DNA of 64,000 bases. Origin: Congeria kusceri (lineage: Eukaryota > Mollusca > Bivalvia > Myida > Dreissenidae). Location of the stretch: contig CM051034.1 of assembly GCA_027627225.1 (NCBI GenBank), positions 43,430,048 to 43,494,047 on the forward strand, read 5' to 3'. Shown here piece after piece: positions 1 to 9,746 of this stretch (positions are counted from its first letter, which is position 1; each line of letters opens with the position of its first letter). The position numbers and the translations under genes are program-made. The notes under the pieces are model-generated. The model did not search any database, was not told the DNA's origin, and was given only the letters and a program-made list of their open reading frames with translations.

Positions 1-174
1 GGCTATAAAAATCACATTTTGAGTTTGTGCGTTTATAAGATTGTGTTGATTGGATTAATATGGAAGCGCTATCATAAAGTTACTTGTTGGATTTAACGAA
101 ACAGTTTGGTTGGAATTAACGTCGCCAGCATGCATTTTGACACAAGTATTTAATTGCTGGTAAGTAAGATTTTT

Positions 175-448
175 CCAGGGCTGGTATTTACAAAGAATCT
201 TAGTCAAAAATTAAGAAAAATCTTAAAATTCTCAAATTTAATTCTTGGATTTTCTGACAAAGTAATGCATTTTTGGAAGATTTTGACACATAATTTGCAA
301 TATAATTCAACGTGTATTAATATCTAGCATTAGTCGTGCAAATGTTTCAAAGCATAGTGTTTTAAACACAAATTCTAACTTTGACTTATGTTCAACTTAC
401 GTTAAGAGTGGCTTAAGAATCTTTATACATATGGGCCCAGCTGGACGC
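175..448. mobile_element. MITE-like element, family with GTATTCACAAAG-type ends
   Basis: The left end CCAGGGCTGGTATTTACAAA and the reverse complement of the right end, CCAGCTGGGCCCATATGTAT, followed by AAAGATTCTTA, form imperfect inverted repeats. The interior is AT-rich with no ORF. Related ends occur at 3590-3632, 7890-8171 and 47222-47250. Confidence 0.35.
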
Positions 449-577
449 GTTTCAAAGTCCGCAATAAGAGACTGGGTCAGTTAATAAAACTTTCACGTTT
501 TATAAATATGGGCCCAGCTGGACGCATTTCAAAGTCCGCAATACGAGACTGGGTCAGTTGATAAAACTTTCACGTTT
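424..577 (+). repeat. 77-bp tandem duplication
   Basis: Two nearly identical copies start with TATRCATATGGGCCCAGCTG-type sequence at 424 and 501 and end CTTTCACGTTT. The right end of the preceding MITE lies in copy 1, so the duplication probably arose after that insertion. Confidence 0.8.
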
Positions 578-1970
578 ATTAAATGTATACAGGTGTCCAG
601 AAATATATGATAAATATGTCATTATATTGACTTATATTGCTTGCTTCTTAAATCTTAATAGGTTATTAAATAATGGAATTCCTGAGGCATATAATTTGGA
701 CTTAAACTCGCATATGCCTACCGTCGTTTTTACATTACAAGATGCCGTGTAAGGAACTAAGCGTGTCTGGAATAATCTAAAACAAATATTATATAAAGAA
801 AAAGGTGAATTAAAAAAAAAATTTGCCATGGTATGGCAAATATCTATCATATTATGACTATATGTGACCTGTGCTGCAAAAATGGGTCCTATGGATGAAA
901 AATCACATTTCATTTAGTACTATCTTTAAGAAATAAAACACTGAAAAAATTATGCTTCTATCATTTTTATTTTTTGAGATATTGCCAGAAATGTAATACC
1001 ACCGTTTAATACAAAACGTCATATTTTGTGCAAAAATAAGAACAAAAAAGTACACTTTATATTACTTATATTGATATATAAACAATACACAATGACAACA
1101 TCAAAGACTTATACTACAGTTGTATGAAATAAATAAATATTTTTCATTTTGTCCTCACATTGTTACAAAAAAATGTTTCAAAACACAGTTTCCATGGTAA
1201 CAAAATTAGAAAATTAGTTATTTAGATTAAAATCTGAGTGCACATTACAAATTTAAATTATTTTACCAAAATCTTAGTGAACACATTGTATTTGCATATT
1301 AGTATCTTATTTAGAAACTTATAAAAGTACATTGTTTGTGATAACTGCACTGGCATGAAATATCTTTACAAACCTGTTTGAATCAATTTACATGTATGTA
1401 GGTTTAATAATAATAAACTGTGTTACTTATATGATATCCATAATATTTGTTTATATCGGCCAATATACTTCTTTTTAATATGCACACTACAGCTGATGCA
1501 TACAAGATTCATTTCATCGAATACACACATTCTTTAATACAGTAACTGTCTCCATAGCAACAGCATTTGAGTTGCTAATGGGGCAGTATAACAAACAAAC
1601 ATGCAATAATGATTTAAGTAATGAATGCCACATGTGTTCATAAAAATAACCTTTATAGTTTTAGCACGCACACTAGTATTGTTTAATTGAATATCAAACA
1701 CATTAACAAAATTAACAATATAATTTTGTGTTACTTACATCCTTAAACGGTATGTTTAAAAAAATAAAATAAAATAAACAGTTACTAGTATCATTTATTC
1801 AAACATGACAACACTAGAACAATTACCCATAACATACTAATTTAACAATTTTAGTTTGTAAGAAAAAAAGGTAAATAATTCTTCATCGTTACAAATAACA
1901 ACTAAAACTTATCCAATTTTAGAATACTTAGGTTTTGTTCACATGAAAACAAGATACATGTAATAGAGTA
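578..1970. other. AT-rich intergenic sequence
   Basis: No gene, tandem array or inverted-repeat element was seen. Only short homopolymer runs and chance ORFs under 95 codons are present. Confidence 0.6.
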
Positions 1971-3412
1971 TTATAAGATACTGGTACGTTTACTGGGCCA
2001 GTATACATGTAATAGAGTATAATAAGATACTGGTACGTGTACTGGGCGAGTATACATGATGGTAATAGAGTATAATAAGATACTGGTACGTGTACTGGGC
2101 GAGTATACATGTAATAGAGTATAATAAGATACTGGTACGTGTACTGGGCGAGTATACATGTAATAGAGTATAATAAGATACTGGTACGTGTACTGGTCGA
2201 GTATACATGTAATAGAGTATAATAAGATACTGGTACGTGTACTGGGCGAGTATACATGTAATAGAGTATAATAAGATACTGGTACGTGTACTGGGCGAGT
2301 ATACATGTAATAGAGTATAATAAGATACTGGTACGTGTACTGGGCGAGTATACATGTAATAGAGTATAATTAATAGAGTATAATAAGATACTGGTACGTG
2401 TACTGGGCGAATATACATGTAATAGAGTACAATAATATACTGGTACGTGTACTGGGCGAGTATACATGTAATAGAGTATAATAAGATACTGGTACGTGTA
2501 CTGGGCGAGTATACATGTAATAGAGTATAATAAGATACTGGTACGTGTACTGGGCGAGTATACATGTAATAGAGTATAATAAGATACTGGTACGTGTACT
2601 GGGCGAGTATACATGTAATAGAGTATAATAAGATACTGGTACGTGTACTGGGCGAGTATACATGTAATAGAGTATAATAAGATACTGGTACGTGTACTGG
2701 GCGAGTATACATGTAATAGAGTATAATAAGATACTGGTACGTGTACTGGGCGAGTATACATGTAATAGAGTATAATTAATAGAGTATAATAAGATACTGG
2801 TACGTGTACTGGGCGAGTATACATGTAATAGAGTACAATAATATACTGGTACGTGTACTGGGCGAGTATACATGTAATAGAGTATAATAAGATACTGGTA
2901 CGTGTACTGGGCGAGTATACATGTAATAGAGTATAATAAGATACTGGTACGTGTACTGGGCGAGTATACATGTAATAGAGTATAATAAGATACTGGTACG
3001 TGTACTGGGCGAGTATACATGTAATAGAGTATAATAAGATACTGGTACGTGTACTGGGCGAGTATACATGTAATAGAGTATAATAAGATACTGGTACGTG
3101 TACTTGGCCAGTATACATGTAATAGAGTATAATAAGATACTGGTACGTGTACTGGGCCAGTATTCATGTAATAGAGTATAATAAGATGCTGGTACGTGTA
3201 CTGGGCCAGTATACATGTAATAGAGTATAATAAGATACTGGTACATGTACTGGGCCAGTATTCATGTAATAGAGTATAATAAGATACTGGTACGTGTACT
3301 GGGCCAGTATACATGTAATAGAGTATAATAAGATACTGGTATGTGTACTGGGCCAGTATACATGTAATAGAGTATAATAAGATACTGGTACGTGTACTGG
3401 GCGAGTATTCAA
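1971..3412. repeat. 49-bp minisatellite, about 29 copies
   Basis: The consensus contains GGTACGTGTACTGGGCGAGT followed by ATACATGTAATAGAGTATAATAAGATACT. Copies are mostly over 95% identical. Because 49 is not a multiple of three, the minus-strand frames rotate through a 49-residue period, giving long stop-free but meaningless ORFs. From about 3110 on, GCGAG becomes GCCAG (GGGCCAGTAT), as it also does in the first copy at 1971-2010, so the array edges are a distinct subtype. Confidence 0.95.
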
Positions 3413-4016
3413 AAATTTCCGAAGGGAAATCTTAAATAGTACTTATGTGTTATACATGTATTAATTTTTTCTATTTACAAAATCGTAACATACTAAACAC
3501 ATAAGCAATTTTGACTAGTTTAAAACATTTAAATATAAAAAGACTTCTTCATGAAACATCCATAGACTTAAAGAATTTTGTGATTTAAAAAAACTGTATA
3601 GGTTTTCCCTATAGAGCTTTGTGAATAGAGTCCTGATCAAATTAACACGAATTTTAGAGCTTTTGTTAAGATTAACAGTTATGGAAAAATGCATTCCTTT
3701 TGTCCAGTTATGATCAAACATTATTGAATGTGTACACATTCACCACATTCATTTTTGTCTTTGATGATCCCATTTACGAACTAGAGGTCATTTGCAGGTT
3801 AGCAACAGTTGTACGACAAAACTGTCAGATTTCATCATGGAGATACCACTGCCTTTCTGAAGACAAACGGTGAAACCTGGTCCAAATATTTGGTTCGCCA
3901 TTGCACCAGTCCGAAGGTTGACACTTGGCCTACCCACATTTTACTTTTACCTCGGAACAATCAGTAAGCTTTCGACACGAGGTGCATCTACATTGAAGAA
4001 ACCCGATGTGGCATAT
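3413..4016. other. spacer with a fragment of the GTATTCACAAAG-type MITE and a possible gene remnant
   Basis: 3590-3632 (TTTTCCCTATAGAGCTTTGT then GAATAGAGTCCTG) matches the right end of the 7.9-kb MITE. 3830-4015 is less AT-rich and may carry further exons of the pseudogene at 4.8-5.3 kb on the minus strand. Confidence 0.35.
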
Positions 4017-4355
4017 TATGGTCGTACCGTCACGACTTCATGACTGTTGTGGCTGTGTCCTGTAGAAATAGTACGGTACACGTACCGGTATTCTTTTGTA
4101 AACAATAATCCTCATGATTTTTTGTAATTATGGTCATACCGTCACGACTTCATGACTGTCGTGGCTGTGTCCTGTAGAAATAGTACGGTACGAGTACCGG
4201 TATTCGTTTGTAAACAATAATCCTCATGATTTTTTGTAATTATGGTCATACCGTCACAACTTCATGACTGTTGTGGCTGTGTCCTGTAGAAATAGTATGG
4301 TACAAGTACCGGTATTCTTTTGTAAACAATAATCCTCATGATTTATTGTAATTAT
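4017..4355 (+). repeat. 112-bp tandem repeat, three copies
   Basis: Copies start at 4017, 4129 and 4241 with TATGGTCRTACCGTCACRAC and contain GTACGGTACACGTACCGGTA-type palindromic sequence. Copies differ by only a few bases, so the triplication is recent. Confidence 0.9.
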
Positions 4356-4382
4356 AGGTCATAAATTTTAACTGAATATAAT

Positions 4383-4643
4383 ATGTGGCGCGTCGTTGGA
4401 AAACCGGCCCTAATGCATGTGCGTAAAGTGTCATCCTGGATCAGCCTGTGCAGTCCGCACAGGCTGATCCGGGATGGCACTTTCCGCTTTTATGGTATTT
4501 TCTGTTTCAAGTCTCTTCAAAACATAAATCAACTGTAGGCAGAAAGTGCTGTCCTGGATTAGCCTGTGCAGACTGCACAGGCTAATCGGGGACGACACTT
4601 TACGCACATGCATTAAGACTGGTTTTCTCACGACGCGCCACAT
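4383..4643. mobile_element. hairpin MITE, 261 bp, with 5-bp target duplication
   Basis: The termini are ATGTGGCGCGTCGT and its reverse complement. Inside the ends are two further hairpins, each built on AGCCTGTGCAG and CTGCACAGGCT. The element is flanked by ATAAT on both sides (4378-4382 and 4644-4648), a candidate target duplication. No coding capacity. A related copy lies at 37942-38173. Confidence 0.75.
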
Positions 4644-4795
4644 ATAATGTCATTCATACACTATCAAGTCCTTAATAGACATTCGTATGGCATTCATCAT
4701 CAGATTCATCTCTCAAGCTCGGTATGTTTCTGTAATTTGGTGACATGATCATTTAATATCATGTGGAATAATAATCGGTTCATAGTTCACAATAC

Positions 4796-5329
4796 CTGCA
4801 TGGTAACAGCATCCATATGTCGCTATTTGTTTTCCCACAGCCAAAAATGCCAGTCACTTGATAACTTGGTTTGGCCTGCCAGCATCAAGGAGTATTCGAT
4901 CCCCTAGTGTATTCCTTCAAAATATAAATTTAAGATAGCAATTTTAAGAAAGAGTATCCAACAAATAAAGATATTATGTTAAATACATTAGGCTTTGGGA
5001 CTGTTTTTTAAACAATGTGGAAAATGTGCACATTTTTCATGGTAATAAATAAAATCATCCCAGTGTCGAAGAAAATAACATGTGAATTGTATATGAATTA
5101 TGTATAACTATAAGCATTTTAAGGCAGAATTTTTACCAGTCAATTTTCTCCACACAGCATAGACCAGGACAGTATTATGTTTATTCTGTCCATCACAGTT
5201 GTTGCAGTGGAATTGAGCATACCTCTCACCAAGACCATAGTATTTAAGGCAATGGTGGAAGAAGCTTATAGCTCGGTGGGCCCATTTTCCTGGCGCCAAG
5301 CCGTCATATGCAAGATAAAACACTTGCTT
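4796..5329 (-). pseudogene. DUF7869-like protein remnant, two exons with in-frame stops
   Basis: Exon A (5329-5137) reads KQVFYLAYDGLAPGKWAH... then HHCLKYYGLGERYAQFH, the motif CNNCDGQNK and VYAVWRKLT, leaving one G before a GTAAAA donor. Exon B (4914-4796; acceptor TTTTGAAG) completes Gly and reads IH, a TAG stop, GIEYSLMLAGQTK, LSSDWHFWLWENK, a second TAG, RHMDAVTMQ, then a GTATTG donor. From memory, DUF7869 proteins of invertebrates and transposons carry D-N-C-x-G-Q-N-K, then M-T-G-x-H and G-H-T-K-F-x-P-D in this order. The two stops and the changed motif residues say the copy is dead. Family assignment is recall, not a search. Further eroded exons may lie at 4010-3830, where QWRTKYLDQVSPFVF can be read. 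Confidence 0.5.
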
Positions 5330-5339
5330 CTCTCAAAAA

Positions 5340-6288
5340 CAAATAAAACAAATATAGTTTTTGCTGTTGCATCACAGGCACCTTCTTTCTGGTGGATTCA
5401 GCCAACCTAACAGTTTGCTGAACATTACATTAACCTAATTTCTAAACACAGCACATATCAAAATTTTGTACAAATTCCACCAGAAGTTTTGACAAATATA
5501 TCTGATAACAAAATTGCAACAAAACAAAATATTAACAAGTTCAATATTTTTTTTTTTAAGTTTCTGTACTCATGTTATGATTAAATACTATTTCAAGTAG
5601 TAAAAACTCCTGCAGACATGTGTTGGTAAAATGACCTTACAATGAGGCGGGTCAATCAGGCCATGCCTTAAATTCATTCATTGCTCTTAAAAAACAATCG
5701 GCCTATGATATAAGAAACAGTGCAACTGTCTGGGCTTCTTAGGGTACCTGCTATGAGCCAGCAGATTAGAATTCACAAACCATAAGAAACGTCTAGAAGA
5801 ATACAACTTGCTTTTTTTAAAGTTTGTTTATGCAGTAAAGTTTCTTTACCAATTGTTATTGTTAATACTAATAATTAGAAATGTTTATTGGTTTCAATGA
5901 CAACAATTAAAAATTACTCATGCAAAAACATATTTTGTAAGTGCGATCAATGCGCAGGCATGAGTTAGTCTATATGAAAAAAAAGCAAAACACATTAATA
6001 ATGTCTTGAAGACTTCCATTAACATTTGATGGCATAATTATGTTCGCATTTTAGAAATAAAAAGTAAAGCCTTTGCAGAAATTTCTTATCAAATCTAGTA
6101 CACTTTTATTATGTATGTGAGTTTTTAACGTTATTTTATTAAGAAAATTACATTTTGAAATTGTCGCAACTTGAATATATTGTCTGACAAACTTACTTCC
6201 GGGTCAAACTCTGCTGATAATTTTTACATGGAAAAGGCAAATAATTCGATAGATAAACAATGACAACAACAGAAAATGCCATACGTAC
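5340..6288. other. AT-rich sequence without identified genes
   Basis: 5380-5410 may belong to the upstream part of the DUF7869-like pseudogene, but no frame could be joined. Nothing else is recognised. Confidence 0.4.
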
Positions 6289-6470
6289 CTGTTGAAATTG
6301 GTTTTCATGTATAAAGTCCAACAATACAGCTTTTATGTTAAAATTAACCGAAAAAAACAAGGCCATTTCCGATATAAAAACGACATTGTTTACACAAATG
6401 GCGACCAGCGACACCTTCCGCTCGGGCGAAATTACCCTAATAAACTGGTTACAAAACAGTAACATTTATT
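6289..6470. other. GC-richer patch with possible divergent first exons
   Basis: Minus strand: ATG at 6387 (context GGAAATGGC) opens MALFFSVNFNIKAVLL... and reaches a CAACAG|GTACGT donor near 6290. Plus strand: ATG at 6395 (context ACAAATGGCG) opens MATSDTFRSGEITLINW... and stops after 24 codons. CpG-containing sequence at 6396-6432 stands out from AT-rich flanks. It could be a bidirectional start region or nothing; no downstream exons were connected. Confidence 0.2.
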
Positions 6471-7559
6471 GATTTCACAATATTTAAGGGATAAAGAGAT
6501 TAAGTTTGTTACTAATGACATTTGCTATCGAAATTACTGCATATTAATGACATGCACGTTTAATTAAACAAGGAAATAATTGGAGAAAATCGTGCAGAAA
6601 TTTTAATATCGTTTTTTCTCGATAACGTGGTTACCGCCACAGGACTCATTTTTGCTGACCGCGTCACATATAATGGTTGCATTATGCAAATCATGCATTT
6701 AAAACACGAGGGCCACAATGACCCTGGGTTGCTCACCTGAGTTAAATAAATGGCATGCTCAAATTTAATAGTGTGTTCAGAGATGTTCGAAGTATAATGT
6801 TGACAGCAGACAACAAAGGTGGACACTCATAGCCATGTTTTAACAAATATGAAGGAATTTGGTAGACGGTACCCCAGGGAACATTCTTAATTGAATCAAC
6901 ATAATTTGAAGGAATTTCCTAGAGCTTACCCAAGGAACTTATCTGTGAAATTGTATAAAAAGCCAGCAAGTGATGTTTGAGATTTGTTAATTCTTCTTTA
7001 CTGTCTAGCTTTTGGTTGCCTTGCTAACCAGCGTTTTGTTGATATATTCAAATGAACAGTGACTGACCACAACAGCTCCCAATTGAGCACTTCATGCTCA
7101 TAGATCTGTGCTAACAAAGCATTAAGCATTTAAATGTTGTTTTTAATGATAATAATAATAATGTTGATTAAAATAATAATTTGAATAATAGTCATAAACA
7201 AATGTTTAAATAGATTTATTTATTCCAATTATTATTGCCACAAATGGTGTCAGTTTCGACAATTTTATAAATGAAAAGTAAGTCCGTATACAATAGTTTA
7301 AGCGCACCATGGCAGATGGTGTTATTATAAATGAGGCATTGTTAAGACCTACAACGTTTTGGCTTATCTTACAATATTTTATCACATGTGATTTTTTAAA
7401 TAATTTACATGCCTATTGAAGATTTATTTATGGAAATATTATAAAAAGTATGGGTATTTTACAAAACGGTATATACTAAACTGTATTTTTTAAAGCGATA
7501 TTTGGTACTTTAACAATACTGAAAAATGGTGTCCAACACTATAAACAATACAATATTTC
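6471..7559. other. AT-rich intergenic sequence
   Basis: Contains short AAT runs at 7147-7170 and no supported gene or array. Confidence 0.5.
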
Positions 7560-7683
7560 CAATATTTATCTTAGCCATTAGCGTTATTTAGCTTGTTTGT
7601 ATGTTACGCATAATTTATTTTTGGTATCTGGAACAAAAAATTTGAAAATTGTCCATTTGCCAATCTGTGAACAGGTCCCTTTT
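7560..7683. mobile_element. truncated 3' end of the TTAA MITE family
   Basis: Ends in AATCTGTGAACAGGTCCCTT, matching the right inverted repeat of the elements at 8221-8640 and 16600-17101, and shares the preceding internal sequence (GCCATTAGCGTTATTTAGC). The left half is missing. Confidence 0.55.
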
Positions 7684-7889
7684 ATGCTGGAATTATGTAT
7701 TACATTAAACCATTTTGTGAAGCAATAATTACCTGAAGGGGCCGTGTGCCATAATAATCTTGGTTATAGAATCAATTTCATACAATTCTTTATGTAAAAG
7801 ATTGTTGCACTGTAGCAAGTGTGCAATGTTTTTTTGCCACACAATTTTTTGTCTGGAATTTCATTTATAGAAAACATGTTTATACTCCT

Positions 7890-8171
7890 GGACCCGTATT
7901 CACAAAGCTCCTTAGAGAAAACTTGAGTAAATATCTTAAATTCATATAATCTCTGAGTCCGTGGCTGTTTCCATGAACTGGTCAGTTTACCTTAAAATTG
8001 TTAAAACTATTAAATATTGCTATGATATTTCGTACTTTATCCTTAGTAAACAGAAATCATTGGATTCCACATACAAAATTGGAAATTTGATCCAAAATTT
8101 TCACTATTGTACATCTTAAGTTAAGTTTTTCCGTTAAGTTTTTCCCTATGAGTTTTGTGAATACAGGCCCC
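7890..8171. mobile_element. MITE with GTATTCACAAAG-type ends
   Basis: The left end GGACCCGTATTCACAAAG pairs with the right end, whose reverse complement is GGGGCCTGTATTCACAAAA. The interior is AT-rich and non-coding. Confidence 0.65.
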
Positions 8172-8220
8172 AATCCAGTGATTTTGTTCACTGCTTTACG
8201 ACTGGGTCTGGTACCCATTA

Positions 8221-8640
8221 AAGGGACTTGTTCACAGATTTTGGCATGTTTTCAAGTATGCCATTAAATGTCTTTACTTGACAGATTTAAGCACCGGAAC
8301 TAAAAAGCTGAAGTATAATAACAAGAAAAGTATTTAGAAAAAAAAAAGAAAAAAAGTTGGTCCCACCGGGGTTCGAACCCGGGACCTCCGGATTAAAAAG
8401 GCTATAGCCTTAACCACTCTGCCATTCCGACTTCTAAATTTCATCCAACATTATTACCTTTATGTAAATGTTCCAAATGTTGTCAACAATTTCAACGAAA
8501 ACAACAGAAACGTTCCAAATTATTCCATCTTTTAGCGTTACTTACTAAACACTTTATAATTTTATCAATTTCAACTGATGATTAATCGGCGACAAAAAGT
8601 TGAAAATTTGTCATTTTGTTAACCTGTGAACAAGTCCCTT
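8221..8640. mobile_element. TTAA-flanked MITE with internal tRNA-like sequence (copy 1)
   Basis: Inverted termini AGGGACTTGTTCACAG / CTGTGAACAAGTCCCT are flanked on both sides by TTAA. A paralogous stretch at 21140-21420 lacks the element and reads CCCATTAATTTGGGAAT at the insertion point, so it is an empty site that confirms TTAA duplication. TTAA targets are typical of piggyBac-type transposition. The element encodes no transposase. Confidence 0.75.
8358..8432 (-). other. tRNA-like sequence inside the TTAA MITE
   Basis: On the minus strand there is an A-box-like TGGCAGAGTGGTTAAGGC and a B-box GGTTCGAACCC at normal spacing, but the acceptor halves pair poorly and no clean anticodon arm forms. 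It is a pol III promoter-like relic, not a functional tRNA gene. The same arrangement recurs at 16738-16812. Confidence 0.6.
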
Positions 8641-9745
8641 TTAAATGCCAGGAATTTTGCGTCGTGAAGTGTTGCGGTCAGGGAAATTTGAGGAAAGAAA
8701 TTTTAGCAATGAATAACTTAAACTTGTGTTATAATGGTTGAACTTGGTATTTTAATCATAAAGGTGTTTTCCTACATACTTAGGATTTTTTTATTCCAAT
8801 TGGAAAAAAACAACAACCATATTTGGCATTGAAAATGAGTCCTTTGACCTGACCCTTTTAAAAAAAGGACAAAAAATCACTGCCTTAATCCCGTGCTCAT
8901 TATGCTTCTAGGTACAAACTTAATTCTGTTCAATTTCTTAGATCGCTAACGTTCATTAAATTTCTACAGATCTATTAAAACAATTTTTTGTTGCTTTTAA
9001 GAGAAGTGTTCTGCATGGACTTTTTATAAATTTTTACCCGTTGTAGATTGACTTGTAGGCATACAACTCTGTTTCTTTTTGAAAAATTTGCACAAAAAAT
9101 ATTTGCCTTCCATGAATTACAAAAATAATGACGAGAATGTCGTAGATAAATAGTATTGAATTAGACGCGCGCTATATAAGGTTTAATTTGCAAAAGACAG
9201 TGAGATGGATCTCCATCTTCAATTAGGTCAAATACCAGCTTATTTTAAGTAGAGTGTATAGTTATGAGTTTCGAGATTTGTTTTGTAGAAATGATATAAC
9301 AAACACGTGACTTACTTCAATAAATGTTCCAATAATATGATAAAAATAGTCCCATAATTCGTTTTGCTTTTCGTGACTTTTCTCGCCAACAGTCTTTATA
9401 CGCTGTCAGCGTTTTGATTCTTCATATTCAGGCCATAAGATAATCAGATAATCCATTGAGAAATCAAACAAACACAGTTTTTTCAAAATCTTCTTTTAAT
9501 TTTTTATGGTATAGGTCTTCTAGATTTCAATAATTAACAATTCTAATGCTTATAAATGAATAATAAGATGTTCATACAATATATAATTTGCAATAAAAAT
9601 GTTAAACATGGGTCACTATTTTGTAATTTTCAAAATAAAATAACAGGTAACCGTAAATAAGCCAAAAAAGATACAAAAATGCACATAGGGCTAACACAAA
9701 ATAAACAAAATTCAGGATTTTGACATTTTTATGTTTTTAAGTAAT
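8641..9745. other. paralogous segment and AT-rich spacer
   Basis: 8650-8840 is a diverged copy of 21180-21420 (shared TATTTAGGATTTT-type and CCATATTTGGCATT strings). 8841-9745 has no recognised feature. Confidence 0.5.
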
Positions 9746-9746
9746 T

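Noticed and set aside
1928..3412. 396- and 314-codon Tyr/Thr-rich frames as proteins
   Set aside because: The 49-bp unit rotates through all three frames, so the chain is an artefact of the tandem repeat.
8358..8432. functional tRNA gene (also 16738-16812 and 29205-29280)
   Set aside because: Boxes A and B are present but stems mispair, and each lies within a dispersed repeat family.
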